Counted from the first letter of the stretch, positions 43,020-52,807 are shown. The stretch is 64,000 nt of DNA from Elusimicrobiaceae bacterium (GCA_017534965.1 JAFXVA010000006.1:24670-88669); one strand, 5' to 3'. Notes: generated from the letters alone by a model not told the origin. A program made the numbers and translations.

Positions 43020-44339
43020 TTAAAGCAGTTTGCCGGCAAGATCAGCAAGAGAACTTCTTTCTGTCTTGGTAAAGGTTATATGTCCGTAAGTCTTTTGACC
43101 TTTAAACCTTTCCACCAAGTAAGTTAAACCATTTGATTCAATATCCAGATAAGGTGTATCTATTTGATAGGGATCGCCGGTCACAACCACTTTGGTCCCT
43201 TGGCCTGCACGCGATAAAATTGTTTTAATTTCATGGGGGCTTAAGTTTTGGGCATCGTCAACAATCATATATTGTTTTGGTAATGTTCTACCGCGAATAT
43301 GGGAAACAGAAGCAATCTCAAGTTTGCCACTGGTGGTTAAATAACGAACTTCTTCTTCGCCGTCTTCGGGGTTTTTCTTGTTAGCAAGAAAACTTAAATT
43401 ATCATAAATTGCCCCCATCCAAGCATCAAGTTTTTCTTCCATAGTGCCGGGCAAGAAACCAAGATCTCTACCTACAGGAACTATAGGACGGCAAACAAGA
43501 AGTCTTCTAAAAGTTTCATCGTCGAAAGTTCTTCTAAGGCCTGTTGCCAAGGTAATTAAAGTTTTGCCTGTTCCGGCCGAGCCGACAAGCGTTACCAAAT
43601 CAATATTATCATCAAGTAAAAGCTCCATGGCAAAACGTTGTTCTTTATTTAAAGGTTTAATACCCCAAGCTGTTGGCTCTTGAGGGTTTAAGGCTTTTAA
43701 AATTTCACCGGAACCATTTACCCGCCCGACAGCAGATTTTTTACTGCCATCTGATGCTTTTAAAATTAAAAATTGGTTTGGATAATATTTGCCTTTTTCC
43801 AAAGAAATTTGTTTATTTTGGTAAAATTCGTCAATTTTTGCGCCGTCAATTTCAACTTCCGCACTACCTAAATAAAGTTCATCATATTTAATTTTATCGT
43901 TGTTATAATCTTGCGCTTCAATACCAAGGGCTTCTGCCTTGATACGCAAATTTGTATCTTTAGTAACAATTATAACCGGCTTTTTATTTGATTTATTTGA
44001 TTGTTCTTTATGATAATAATAGCCAATATTTAAAATATCATTATCAGATTTATTAAAAGTAAAACCGCCCGGTAAAACATTATCACGCGAAAATTCAACT
44101 TTTACAGAACCACCACTTTCCGTCTTAACACCTTGAGCGATCTTGCCTTTTGCTCTTAAAGCATCAATATAGCGGGATACTACTCTAGCACTTTTGCCCC
44201 GTTCATCAGCTGCTGTTTTAAAATTATCAAGTTCTTCAATAACTATCATAGGTATAATAATTTCATTATCATCAAAACGCGTAATAGCAGCAGGGTCGTG
44301 AAGTAAAACATTTGTATCTAAAATATATATCTTTTTCAT
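43020..44339 (-). CDS. PhoH family protein with PIN domain
   Basis: 439 residues. N-terminal PIN nuclease domain (YILDTNVLLHDP, then EELDNFK and VTKDTNLRIKA, with the acidic metal ligands) and C-terminal PhoH ATPase (VGSAGTGKTLIT Walker A, MIVDDAQNLS Walker B, GDPYQID). PhoH2-type proteins couple ATP-driven RNA unwinding to RNA cleavage. Alone on the minus strand; GGAGG 4 nt before the ATG. Confidence 0.93.
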   Translation of the reverse strand: MKKIYILDTNVLLHDPAAITRFDDNEIIIPMIVIEELDNFKTAADERGKSARVVSRYIDALRAKGKIAQGVKTESGGSVKVEFSRDNVLPGGFTFNKSDNDILNIGYYYHKEQSNKSNKKPVIIVTKDTNLRIKAEALGIEAQDYNNDKIKYDELYLGSAEVEIDGAKIDEFYQNKQISLEKGKYYPNQFLILKASDGSKKSAVGRVNGSGEILKALNPQEPTAWGIKPLNKEQRFAMELLLDDNIDLVTLVGSAGTGKTLITLATGLRRTFDDETFRRLLVCRPIVPVGRDLGFLPGTMEEKLDAWMGAIYDNLSFLANKKNPEDGEEEVRYLTTSGKLEIASVSHIRGRTLPKQYMIVDDAQNLSPHEIKTILSRAGQGTKVVVTGDPYQIDTPYLDIESNGLTYLVERFKGQKTYGHITFTKTERSSLADLAGKLL

Positions 44340-44413
44340 AAAACCTCCAAGGTGTTAATAATTTTATTAAAGCATTAGCAGAGTTTTTTTGCAAGCCCCC
44401 CACCACAATTTGA

Positions 44414-44419
44414 TAAAAT
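44414..44419 (+). promoter_or_regulatory. -10 box for recG, leaderless arrangement
   Basis: TAAAAT ends 6 nt before the ATG at 44426 and would place the transcript start on that codon; the alternative ATG at 44420 would then be untranscribed. Confidence 0.5.
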
Positions 44420-44425
44420 ATGCCT

Positions 44426-46501
44426 ATGGCAGATATCAAATATATTAAAGGTATAGGACCGGCCAAAAGTGCAATGTTTAACCGCTTGGATATCTTTACA
44501 ACAAGTGATTTACTTCATTATTATGCCCGCACCTATCAGGACAGAAGGCCAAACAAAAATCTAAACGATTTTAAAGATGCCCAAAGTGTTTGTTTTAAAG
44601 CGCAAGTTTTAAGAACACAAGTTATACCGGCAAGAACTATCGGTATTTTTAAGGCTTTCGTTCAAGATGAAAAAAATAATGTTTTTGAAGCCACTTGGTT
44701 TAAAAGAAGAGCACGCGGTTATGATGTTTTTGCTCAAATTAAAAAAGATTTTTCTATAGGTTCTTATGTTTGGTTAGTTGCTAAAAGAGAAGATAAAAAT
44801 TCTTTTCTTTCAAATAAAATAATTGTAGATGAATATTATAAACCAACTGATCCGGAACTGCATTTGCACGCTGATGCTATTGTCCCCATATACGCTTTAA
44901 CACAAGGGCTTACAAATAAATTTTTCCGTCAAACAATGGCTCGTGCCCTTGGCACTTATCTTGAAGAAGAAAAAGAAATTTTGCCCCCTGAACTTTTAAA
45001 AAAACGCCAACTTTTAACCATTAAACAGGCCCTAAAAGGCGTGCATTTTCCCTCCAGCATTGCCGAACTTGAAAACGCAAGAAAGCGTATGGTCTATGAA
45101 GAATTTTTACTTATGAGTATGGCCTGGGCCATCAAACAAAAACAAGAAAAAATTGACGAGAAACAACACCGCTACGAGTTAAAAAAACATCTTTTAACTC
45201 CGTTTAAAGAAAATTTGCCTTTTACTTTTACTAAAGCGCAAACCCGCGTAATAAATGAAATTTTTAAAGATATGCTTAGCCCTAAACCTATGACTAGACT
45301 TTTACAAGGGGATGTCGGCTCCGGTAAAACTATTGTTGCTTTAAGCGCCTTACTTTTGGCGACGGAAAACAACTTTCAATCTGCCTTTATGGCACCGACT
45401 GAAATTCTAGCGACCCAACACTTTATAACTTTAAAAAACCAACTTAAAAATTTAAAAGTAAATGTAGAAATTTTAACATCCAAAACAACTAAAAAAAATA
45501 AAGACAAAATTTTAAAAGATTTACAGGAAGGCAAAATTGATATACTTGTAGGCACCCACGCCCTTATTGAAGATAAAGTTAAATTTAAGAATTTACGCTT
45601 TATTGTTATTGATGAACAACACCGCTTCGGTGTAAAACAGCGTGCAAAACTACGCTCTAAAGCACGGCATATTGATATGCTTTCCATGACGGCTACTCCA
45701 ATACCTAGAACTTTTGCTCTTGCTTTATATGGCGATTTATCTGTTTCCACCATTGATGAAATGCCCCCTAACAGAAAACCTGTTGAAACTTTACAATTAA
45801 ATCAAAATGCCGCTTTGGAACTTTTAAAAGAAGAAGTAAAAAAAGACCATCAGGGTTATATCGTTTTCCCCTTAATTGACGAAAGTGATAAACTTGAACT
45901 TAAAGCTGCCAAAGAAGAATTTGAAAAATTACAACTTGCCCTGCCTGATATAAAATTTGCCATGATACACGGCCAAATGGGCGGGCAGGAAAAACAAAAA
46001 GTAATGGAAGATTTTTTAAATAAAAAAAGCCAAGTGCTTGTGGCAACCCCGGTTATTGAAGTGGGTATAGATGTAAAAAATGCAACTATTATGATTATTC
46101 AAAATGCAGAGCGTTTTGGCCTTGCGAGTTTGCACCAATTAAGAGGACGCGTCGGCAGGGGAGAAGCAAAATCTATCTGTGTTTTAGTTGCCGGACACAC
46201 AAGTACTCTTGCCAAAGAACGCCTTGATATTCTATGCCAAACAAATGACGGCTTTAAAATAGGGCAAAAAGATTTGGCTTTAAGAGGCCCCGGCGAAATC
46301 CTAGGCACACGCCAAAGCGGCGAGATTGAACTAAAAAGCGCAGATTTAATAAAAGATAAAGATGTTCTTGAAGAAGTAGTCCAAGATAAAGAAGAATTAT
46401 TTAAACAAGATCCTATGCTATTAAAAGAAGAACACCAACCTTTCAAAAAAAGACTGCAAGAACTATATCAAAAATATTGGTCCTTTATAGATTTAGGATA
46501 A
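44426..46501 (+). CDS. recG: ATP-dependent DNA helicase RecG
   Basis: 691 residues from the ATG at 44426, chosen because of the -10 box spacing; an ATG at 44420 adds two residues. N-terminal wedge/OB region (IKYIKGIGPAKSAMFNRLDI), SF2 motor with Walker A LLQGDVGSGKTIVAL, IDEQHRFGVKQR, MTATPIPRTFALA, and the C-terminal half ending LRGRVGRGEAKSICVL. It remodels stalled forks and branched DNA. Full length for the family. Confidence 0.97.
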   Translation: MADIKYIKGIGPAKSAMFNRLDIFTTSDLLHYYARTYQDRRPNKNLNDFKDAQSVCFKAQVLRTQVIPARTIGIFKAFVQDEKNNVFEATWFKRRARGYDVFAQIKKDFSIGSYVWLVAKREDKNSFLSNKIIVDEYYKPTDPELHLHADAIVPIYALTQGLTNKFFRQTMARALGTYLEEEKEILPPELLKKRQLLTIKQALKGVHFPSSIAELENARKRMVYEEFLLMSMAWAIKQKQEKIDEKQHRYELKKHLLTPFKENLPFTFTKAQTRVINEIFKDMLSPKPMTRLLQGDVGSGKTIVALSALLLATENNFQSAFMAPTEILATQHFITLKNQLKNLKVNVEILTSKTTKKNKDKILKDLQEGKIDILVGTHALIEDKVKFKNLRFIVIDEQHRFGVKQRAKLRSKARHIDMLSMTATPIPRTFALALYGDLSVSTIDEMPPNRKPVETLQLNQNAALELLKEEVKKDHQGYIVFPLIDESDKLELKAAKEEFEKLQLALPDIKFAMIHGQMGGQEKQKVMEDFLNKKSQVLVATPVIEVGIDVKNATIMIIQNAERFGLASLHQLRGRVGRGEAKSICVLVAGHTSTLAKERLDILCQTNDGFKIGQKDLALRGPGEILGTRQSGEIELKSADLIKDKDVLEEVVQDKEELFKQDPMLLKEEHQPFKKRLQELYQKYWSFIDLG

Positions 46502-46510
46502 TATTTTTGC

Positions 46511-46516
46511 TATACT
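46511..46516 (+). promoter_or_regulatory. -10 box for the small protein at 46526
   Basis: TATACT ends 9 nt before the ATG; no ribosome site lies between. Confidence 0.4.
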
Positions 46517-46525
46517 TTACTATAT

Positions 46526-46807
46526 ATGTTAAGAAAAATTTTATGTGATTTTGAATTTATTTACAGAGGCAGAATTTATAAAGCTTTTGGTTTTTATTTG
46601 GGGGATACAACCCTTCCCCAAAACTATAAGACCAAAGATGTAACACCGCAAATTGTCTGCCAATCTTTTAAAATAGGAATAGAAGAACTAGGGAAAATTC
46701 TTAAAGTTCACTACTGGGATATTGATAGAAATAAACTTGAACTTGCCGGTTTTAAATTTGTAAAAATACAACTTAAATTCTTTCCACCATTAAGTCGGGA
46801 TGACTAA
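46526..46807 (+). CDS. Small hypothetical protein
   Basis: 93 residues, cytoplasmic, rich in aromatic residues (CDFEFIYRGRIYKAFGFYLG). I do not recognise the family. It sits between recG and a terminator in front of rpsT, with its own -10 box 9 nt upstream and no ribosome site. Codon use looks like its neighbours. The lack of shadowing genes and a tight terminator behind it support it as real. Confidence 0.6.
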   Translation: MLRKILCDFEFIYRGRIYKAFGFYLGDTTLPQNYKTKDVTPQIVCQSFKIGIEELGKILKVHYWDIDRNKLELAGFKFVKIQLKFFPPLSRDD

Positions 46808-46820
46808 TTTTAAATGAATA

Positions 46821-46855
46821 AAAAAATCCGCCTTACTAAGTAAGGCGGATTTTTT
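46821..46855. terminator. Terminator between the small protein and rpsT
   Basis: Perfect 16-bp stem (AAAAAATCCGCCTTAC / GTAAGGCGGATTTTTT) with a TAA loop between convergent genes. Confidence 0.85.
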
Positions 46856-46866
46856 ATAACTAAAAG

Positions 46867-47136
46867 TTATTTAGCTTTTTTTGTTGCTTTATTTGTGAGT
46901 TTAGCCAAGCGGGATTTCTTTCTGCCGGCTGTTTTCCAGTGAATAACACCTTTTTTTGCGGCTTTATCTAAAGCAGAAGATGCCTTTGATAAGCTTTTTG
47001 CAGATTTTGTAGTAGCAACTTCTTTTGCAGCAAGGTGAATAGTTTTCTTTAAACCTTTATTTGCAGAAGTTCTTTTAATTGCTTGGCGTTGTGCTTTTAA
47101 AGCACTTGTATGACGTCCTGTTTTTAATTTTGCCAT
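46867..47136 (-). CDS. rpsT: 30S ribosomal protein S20
   Basis: 89 residues, 25-30% Lys. TGRHTSALKAQRQAIKR at the start, then HLAAKEVATTKSA and the C-terminal GVIHWKTAGRKKSRLAK match S20, a late-binding helical-bundle protein of the small subunit. Single gene between terminator and a GAGGT ribosome site. Confidence 0.95.
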   Translation of the reverse strand: MAKLKTGRHTSALKAQRQAIKRTSANKGLKKTIHLAAKEVATTKSAKSLSKASSALDKAAKKGVIHWKTAGRKKSRLAKLTNKATKKAK

Positions 47137-47265
47137 TTTTAATACCTCAATAAATATGTTACTATATTTTATCTTTTTTATTAAATTTATGCAAACAATT
47201 TAAAATTGCTATATACATATTATATCAATATTTTGTATCATAAAGGAAACTGGGAGAATTTTAAT

Positions 47266-47967
47266 ATGCCAAAAAGAATACTTTTAAAATTGTCTGGGGA
47301 AGCGCTCTGTTCCTCTAATGCCAGAGGTCTTGACCCAAAAGAAATGCGCTCTATTTCCGCCGAAATTAAAGAGGCTCTTAAAACAAAATGCCAACTTGCT
47401 ATTGTTATGGGCGGCGGTAATATCTGGAGAGGTGTTAGAGACGGCGGCGGTATTATAAGCCGTGTAAACTCCGATAATATGGGTATGCTTGCAACCGTAA
47501 TAAATGCTATTGCTTTGCAATCTGCCTTAGAAGATATTGGAGTGCCGACAAGAGTTTTAACCTCTATTAATATGGATAAACTGGCCGAACCTTTTATAAG
47601 AAGAAGAGCTATCCGCCATTTAGAAAAAGGCAGAGTAGTAATTTTTGCCGGTGGCACTGGCAGCCCTTTCTTTACAACCGATACCGCAGCAGCTTTAAGA
47701 GCAGCCGAAATTAAGGCCGACACAATTTTAAAAGCAACCCAAGTTGACGGCGTTTATGACAGCGACCCCAAAACCAATCCTAAAGCTAAATTGATTACAA
47801 AAATCACTTATGCAGATGCTATTAAAAAAGGTCTTAAATTTATGGATACAGCAGCCCTTGCTTTATGCTTAGAAAATAAATTTAAACTTTGTGTATTCAA
47901 TTTACATAAGAAAGGCAATATTAAACTTGCCGCACAAGGCAAAAAAATAGGAACAATAATTTACTAA
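47266..47967 (+). CDS. pyrH: UMP kinase
   Basis: 233 residues from the ATG at 47266, preceded by GGGAGAA; an ATG at 47206 adds an unconserved 20-residue piece and is unlikely. Amino acid kinase fold: RILLKLSGEAL, VMGGGNIWRG, NMGMLATVINAIAL, FAGGTGSPFFTTDTAAALRA. It phosphorylates UMP to UDP. Heads pyrH-frr-uppS, an order kept in most bacteria. Confidence 0.97.
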   Translation: MPKRILLKLSGEALCSSNARGLDPKEMRSISAEIKEALKTKCQLAIVMGGGNIWRGVRDGGGIISRVNSDNMGMLATVINAIALQSALEDIGVPTRVLTSINMDKLAEPFIRRRAIRHLEKGRVVIFAGGTGSPFFTTDTAAALRAAEIKADTILKATQVDGVYDSDPKTNPKAKLITKITYADAIKKGLKFMDTAALALCLENKFKLCVFNLHKKGNIKLAAQGKKIGTIIY

Positions 47968-47989
47968 AATTAAACGAGGTATTTTAAAA

Positions 47990-48553
47990 ATGGAAAGTAT
48001 TAATGAACTTTTAAACAAGACAAAACAAAATATGGCACAAGTGGCCCAAAAATTAAGTAAAGATTTAGGCACTTTAAGAACAGGCCGCGCAAATCCACAA
48101 ATGGTAGAAAATGTCCGCGTGGAATATTACGGCGTTCCCACTCCTTTAAAAAATATGGCTCTTTTAAATGTTGCCGATGCTAAAACTTTGGAAATTCAAC
48201 CTTATGATATCAGCGCAATTAAAGAAGTGGAAAAAGCCCTTCAACAAGCAGATTTAGGCGTCACCCCGATGAACGATGGCAAAATCATCAGAATTATCTT
48301 GCCCCCTATGACAGAAGATAGACGCAAAATGCTTACAAAAACAATTTCTAAAATGAGCGAAGATTATAAAGTTTCCGTCCGCAATGAAAGACGCGATATT
48401 TTGGAAAAACTTAAAAAAGCTCAAAAAGCAGGCGAAATCACCGAAGATGATTTAAAGAGATACGAAGTCCAAATCCAAAAAGATACGGATAATACTATCG
48501 CAGAAATTGAAAAAATCGTCTCCGCTAAAGAAAAAGAAATAATGACAATTTAG
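47990..48553 (+). CDS. frr: Ribosome recycling factor
   Basis: 187 residues, full length. LRTGRANPQMVENVRVEYYG and the C-terminal RRDILEKLKKAQKAGEITED are the family hallmarks. With EF-G it splits post-termination ribosomes. Follows pyrH by 22 nt with a GAGG site. Confidence 0.97.
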   Translation: MESINELLNKTKQNMAQVAQKLSKDLGTLRTGRANPQMVENVRVEYYGVPTPLKNMALLNVADAKTLEIQPYDISAIKEVEKALQQADLGVTPMNDGKIIRIILPPMTEDRRKMLTKTISKMSEDYKVSVRNERRDILEKLKKAQKAGEITEDDLKRYEVQIQKDTDNTIAEIEKIVSAKEKEIMTI

Positions 48554-48564
48554 TCTTTATTTAT

Positions 48565-48610
48565 AAGGGTTTAGTTTGCCTTTTTAAAAAGATAAACTAA
48601 ACCCTTTTTT
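48565..48610 (+). terminator. Hairpin with T-run just before uppS
   Basis: AAGGGTTTAGTTT (48565-48577) pairs with AAACTAAACCCTT (48594-48606), followed by Ts to 48610. The uppS ATG is only 5 nt farther, so this is a terminator or attenuator that leaves uppS without a ribosome site. Confidence 0.7.
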
Positions 48611-48615
48611 AATTT

Positions 48616-49284
48616 ATGAAAATACCACAGCATATTGCAATAATTATGGACGGAAACGGCCGTTGGGCAAAAGCAAAAAACCTGCCCCGCACAAAAGGCC
48701 ACAAAGAAGGTGCCGCTTCCGTTGAAATAATTACCAAAGAAGCGAATAAATTAGGTGTTAAATATTTAACCCTTTATGCTTTTTCTACGGAAAATTGGGC
48801 AAGACCTAAAACCGAAATTATTGCTTTAATGAATTTGCTTGAAGAAACTTTAGATAAATTTTTAAATAATCCGGATAAAAATATAAAAATTATTTTTAGC
48901 TCAAGCCGAAAAAAACTGCCCGCTAAAATACTTAAAAAAATGCAGCAGGTGGAAAAAGAATCTGCTAAAAATAAAGGGCTCACTCTAAACCTTGCCATAG
49001 ATTACGGTTCAAGACAGGAAATTTTGGAAGCAATTTCAAAATTACAAAAAAAGAACTTAAAACCAACTAAAGCTAATTTTGAAAAATGCCTTTATAATAA
49101 TCTGCCGGACCCGGATTTAATTATAAGAACCTCCGGCGAGCAACGTTTATCAAACTTCCTTTTATGGCAAGCTGCCTATAGCGAATTCTATTTTACCAAA
49201 ACCCTTTGGCCTGATTTTAGGGAAAAAGAACTACTTGAAGCAATAAAAGATTTCTCCATCCGCCAAAGACGCTTTGGCGCTTAG
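48616..49284 (+). CDS. uppS: Isoprenyl (undecaprenyl) diphosphate synthase
   Basis: 222 residues. IIMDGNGRWAK carries the catalytic Asp; LTLYAFSTENWARPK, LNLAIDYGSRQEI and RTSGEQRLSNFLLWQ follow. It makes the C55 lipid carrier used for peptidoglycan and the exopolysaccharide encoded at 17-24 kb. Slightly shorter than the E. coli enzyme. No ribosome site: the start codon follows a hairpin plus T-run. cdsA, often next in this cluster, is absent; glyQ follows. Confidence 0.94.
   Translation: MKIPQHIAIIMDGNGRWAKAKNLPRTKGHKEGAASVEIITKEANKLGVKYLTLYAFSTENWARPKTEIIALMNLLEETLDKFLNNPDKNIKIIFSSSRKKLPAKILKKMQQVEKESAKNKGLTLNLAIDYGSRQEILEAISKLQKKNLKPTKANFEKCLYNNLPDPDLIIRTSGEQRLSNFLLWQAAYSEFYFTKTLWPDFREKELLEAIKDFSIRQRRFGA
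49261..49279 (+). terminator. Hairpin at the end of uppS
   Basis: CGCCAAAG-ACG-CTTTGGCG overlaps the last uppS codons. Only a weak T-rich stretch follows, so terminator strength is doubtful. Confidence 0.4.
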
Positions 49285-49309
49285 TCTAAACATTTAATTT
49301 TTAATTTAA

Positions 49310-49315
49310 TATAAT
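49310..49315 (+). promoter_or_regulatory. -10 box for glyQ, leaderless arrangement
   Basis: TATAAT ends 8 nt before the glyQ ATG (49324), again without a ribosome site. Confidence 0.55.
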
Positions 49316-49323
49316 ATATATAT

Positions 49324-50181
49324 ATGAACTTTCAAGATATTATCCATACATTAGAAAACTATTGGAAAAAACAAGGTTGCCTTATTGTGCAACCCTATGA
49401 TTTGGAAAAAGGGGCAGGCACTTTTAACCCTGCAACTTTTTTCGGCTCTCTTACAGAAAAGCCGACAAGCTGCTGTTATGTTGAACCCAGCAGAAGACCT
49501 GCCGACGGCAGATATGGTGATAACCCAAACCGCCTTGGCAAATTCCACCAGTTTCAAGTTATTTTAAAACCGGCACCGGCCAATGTCCAAAAACTTTATT
49601 TAGACTCTTTAAAAGCCCTTGATTTAGACCCCAAAAAACATGATGTCCGCTGGATTGAAGATGACTGGCAATCCCCCACTTTAGGGGCAAGCGGTGTCGG
49701 CTGGGAAGTGTGGCTTGATGGCATGGAAATCACACAATTTACCTATTTTCAAATTATGGCAGGATATACTTTAAAACCTATTACTGCAGAAATTACTTAC
49801 GGCCTTGAAAGGATTGCCATGTTCAGCCAAAAGAAAGATAATGTCTTTGATGTTATGTGGAACGATACTACAACTTATGGCGAAATGGTAAAAGAAAGCG
49901 AAAGGCAATTTTCCCATTATCATTTTGAACAGGCCGATATTGAAAACTTACGCCGTTATGTAGCCGAAAATGAAGAAGAATGTAAAAAACTTTGTAAACT
50001 CGGTCTTTATTTACCGGCTTATGACTGCGCTATGAAAGTTTCCCACTATTTTAATATCTTAGAAGCGCGCGGGGCAATTTCCGTTTCAGACAGAACGAAT
50101 ATTATAACGAAAATCCGCTCCCTAGCCAAACTTTGCGCGCAAGAATATGTAAAAGCCAATACTCCGGAAGAAAAACTATGA
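49324..50181 (+). CDS. glyQ: Glycine--tRNA ligase alpha subunit
   Basis: 285 residues. NYWKKQGCLIVQPYD, RRPADGRYGDNPNRL, ITQFTYFQIMAG and ITYGLERIAMF are hallmark motifs of the alpha subunit of the two-subunit class II enzyme. It holds the glycine-activating site. Its stop overlaps the glyS ATG (ATGA). The nearby genome also encodes tRNA-Gly(TCC). Confidence 0.97.
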   Translation: MNFQDIIHTLENYWKKQGCLIVQPYDLEKGAGTFNPATFFGSLTEKPTSCCYVEPSRRPADGRYGDNPNRLGKFHQFQVILKPAPANVQKLYLDSLKALDLDPKKHDVRWIEDDWQSPTLGASGVGWEVWLDGMEITQFTYFQIMAGYTLKPITAEITYGLERIAMFSQKKDNVFDVMWNDTTTYGEMVKESERQFSHYHFEQADIENLRRYVAENEEECKKLCKLGLYLPAYDCAMKVSHYFNILEARGAISVSDRTNIITKIRSLAKLCAQEYVKANTPEEKL

Positions 50182-52259
50182 ACAAAACAGCCCTTTTAGC
50201 AATTGAAACAGAACATTTACCCGCACGCTTTTTATTTGGCGCGCTTGAGCAGTTAAAAAATAATACGGAAAATATTTTAAAAGAACATAATTTAGAATAT
50301 TCTGCCGTAAATACCTTTGGCACTTATAGGCGTCTTGTTGTAGAAATTAAAGAACTTACAGCAAAAGCCGCAGATATACAAAAAGAAGTTAAAGGCCCGC
50401 CTGCCGCTTTACTTAAAGATAAAGAAGGCAACTATACAAAACAAGCCGAGGGCTTTGCCCAAAAAAATGGCTTAAAAGCACAAGATTTAGTTATTGTTGA
50501 AACACCTAAAGGGCCTTTTCTTTATGCAAAATGCGTAGTAAAAGGACAAGAAACTAAAAATCTTTTACCGCAAATTTTTGAAAATATTATCAGAAGTTTA
50601 GTTTTCCCCAAAAATATGGTGTGGGAAGATTCTTGCCTGCATTTTGCCCGCCCTATCAGAAACATCGTTGCTTTATACGGCGATAAACTTGTTAAGTTTG
50701 AAATTGCCGGCGTAAAAAGCACAAAGACAAGTTTGCCTATGCTTTCTTTCGGCGCAAAACCGGTTAAAATAGATAAACCGGAAGATTATATCCCCGCTTT
50801 AAGAAATCTTGAGCAACCGATACTTGCCGATATTGAAGAAAGAAAGCAAACTTTAATAAAAGCTTTAAATAGCGTTGCTTCAAAACTTGGTTATCAGGCA
50901 GATTTAGATGAAGATTTGATAAATGAAACTATTTCTTTTACCGAACATCCCGTTGTTTTAAGCGGTGATATGGATATCAAGTTTTTAAAATTACCTAAAG
51001 AACTTATTACCAATGTTTTTAAAAAACAATTAAGAATGTTCCCTGTGGTTGATAATAAAGGCAATTTACAACCGCACTTTTTAGCTGTCAGAGATGGTAT
51101 CAGCGTAAATCAAGATGAAGTGCGCCACGGATTTAAAAATGTTATGACAGCCCGCTTAACCGATGCTGTTTTCTTCTTTGAAAATGATATCAAAACCGGT
51201 CTTGATAAAATGGCAGAAAAACTTGCCACTATCAATTTTATTGATGGCCTTGGCAATATGGCCCAGAAAACAAAAAGAGTTGAAGAACTTTCTTTGTTTA
51301 TTGCCGCAAATCAACCGAAAGAAGCTAAAGAAAATATCCAAAAAGCCGCCAAATATTGCTATGCCGATTTAGCCAGCAGTGTTGTTTATGAATTTAGCGA
51401 ACTTCAAGGTTATATGGGCGGTGTTTATGCCGGAAAAGAAAACTTTCCTAAAGATAGTGCCGTAGGTATTGGAGAGTTTTATTTACCTTTAAGTGCCTCT
51501 TCCGCTTTACCTAAAACCTTGTGCGGTGCTATTGTAAGTTTGGCAGGAAAGCTTGATTCCTTATCGGCCAATTTTGCAGCAGGCCAAGTGCCAAGCGGTA
51601 GCCAAGATCCTTTTGCTTTACGCAGGCAGGCCATGGGTGCAGTTAGAATTATTTTAGATAAAAATATTGCTATACCATTAAACGAACTTATAGATAAAGC
51701 AATAGAACTTTTACCTAAAATTGAAAATTCAAGAACTGCTGAACTCTTTGATTTTATGTGGCAAAGATTTGCCCTTTTACTTGAACAAGAGCAAATTACC
51801 CCGGATGTTATAGAAGCTATTAAACCTTTAAAAAATAAAACTCTAAATCAGCTTGTAATTATTGCAAAAGCACTAAATAATGCAAAAAACAGCCAAGCTT
51901 TAATGCAAGCCGCTCAAGCAACAAAAAGAATTTCTAATATTTTAAAAAAGGTAGAAGAAAAAACTTTTGGTGATATAAAAGAAAATCTTTTCTCTTGCAA
52001 TCAGGAAAAAGTTTTATATAATACCTTAAAGGACATTAATGCGCAAATGATCGGTCAAAAACTTGAACAGGAAAAAGATTATAAAGAAGTATTTAATCTC
52101 TTTTCTACTTTGGCCGGACCGCTAGAAGACTTTTTTAAAGAAGTTATGGTTAATGTTCCACAAATTGAAATAAAAAATAATCGCTTAGCTTTGCTTGATG
52201 CAATTCAATCTTTATTATCCAAGCAGATAGCAGATTTAAGTAAATTACAAATTAAATAA
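50178..52259 (+). CDS. glyS: Glycine--tRNA ligase beta subunit
   Basis: 693 residues from the ATG at 50178 that overlaps the glyQ stop; a frame extension to 50133 lies inside glyQ. LLAIETEHLPARF at the start, ALRRQAMGAVRIIL in the HD-like middle region and a DALR-type anticodon-binding C-terminus are typical. It binds tRNA-Gly and supports the alpha subunit. The next gene, a prepilin, follows by 9 nt and may share the transcript. Confidence 0.96.
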   Translation: MNKTALLAIETEHLPARFLFGALEQLKNNTENILKEHNLEYSAVNTFGTYRRLVVEIKELTAKAADIQKEVKGPPAALLKDKEGNYTKQAEGFAQKNGLKAQDLVIVETPKGPFLYAKCVVKGQETKNLLPQIFENIIRSLVFPKNMVWEDSCLHFARPIRNIVALYGDKLVKFEIAGVKSTKTSLPMLSFGAKPVKIDKPEDYIPALRNLEQPILADIEERKQTLIKALNSVASKLGYQADLDEDLINETISFTEHPVVLSGDMDIKFLKLPKELITNVFKKQLRMFPVVDNKGNLQPHFLAVRDGISVNQDEVRHGFKNVMTARLTDAVFFFENDIKTGLDKMAEKLATINFIDGLGNMAQKTKRVEELSLFIAANQPKEAKENIQKAAKYCYADLASSVVYEFSELQGYMGGVYAGKENFPKDSAVGIGEFYLPLSASSALPKTLCGAIVSLAGKLDSLSANFAAGQVPSGSQDPFALRRQAMGAVRIILDKNIAIPLNELIDKAIELLPKIENSRTAELFDFMWQRFALLLEQEQITPDVIEAIKPLKNKTLNQLVIIAKALNNAKNSQALMQAAQATKRISNILKKVEEKTFGDIKENLFSCNQEKVLYNTLKDINAQMIGQKLEQEKDYKEVFNLFSTLAGPLEDFFKEVMVNVPQIEIKNNRLALLDAIQSLLSKQIADLSKLQIK

Positions 52260-52268
52260 GGAGAAATT

Positions 52269-52754
52269 ATGTCAAATAAAAAATTAAAAAAAGGTTTTAC
52301 CTTAATAGAATTATTAACGGTAGTTGTAATTATTGGTATTTTAACAGCTATCGCTGCTCCAAGCTACTTTTCAAATCTTGAAACAACCAGAGCAAGAGAA
52401 GCTATCGATATTTTACGCCAATGGCAAGCAGCCAGAGCAATTTATTTTGCAGAAGAAAATAATAATATAGAAGAAAGCGCTGCTCAATCTGCAACCAGAT
52501 TACAAATAGCTCCTATAGGGGACACTAATTACTTCCAATGCGCTAACGTTAATGATGTGAGCAATAACTCCATTTTATGCACCAGACGTAATAATTTATT
52601 TTCTATATTTGCAACAGATACTCATATGTATTGTTGCTGGGGTGATGTTAGACCTGCAGCTGCTGAAAAAGTATGCAGAAGCTTATCAAATGAAGATAAC
52701 TTGGCCCAAGGAACTCTTCCCCAAAACAGCTCTTGTTTAGAAATTATAGAATAG
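52269..52754 (+). CDS. Type IV prepilin-like protein
   Basis: 161 residues. Leader NKKLKKG|FTLIELLTVVVIIGI with cleavage before Phe and Glu at +5; alpha1 helix continues AAPSYFSNLETTRAREAID. The globular part contains six or seven Cys, including a CC pair (MYCCWGD), so disulfides are likely. It follows glyS with AAGGAG before the ATG and may share its transcript, which is odd for a pilin. Smaller and different from the 24.5-kb prepilin. Probably a minor pilin or pseudopilin. Confidence 0.88.
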   Translation: MSNKKLKKGFTLIELLTVVVIIGILTAIAAPSYFSNLETTRAREAIDILRQWQAARAIYFAEENNNIEESAAQSATRLQIAPIGDTNYFQCANVNDVSNNSILCTRRNNLFSIFATDTHMYCCWGDVRPAAAEKVCRSLSNEDNLAQGTLPQNSSCLEIIE

Positions 52755-52768
52755 AATAACCCTTATTT

Positions 52769-52807
52769 AAAAAAGCGTGCTGCTTTTATTAAACAGCACG
52801 CTTTTTT
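52769..52807. terminator. Terminator shared by prepilin and lipA
   Basis: AAAAAAGCGTGCTG and CAGCACGCTTTTTT form a 14-bp stem between convergent genes; the last five codons of lipA lie in it. Confidence 0.8.
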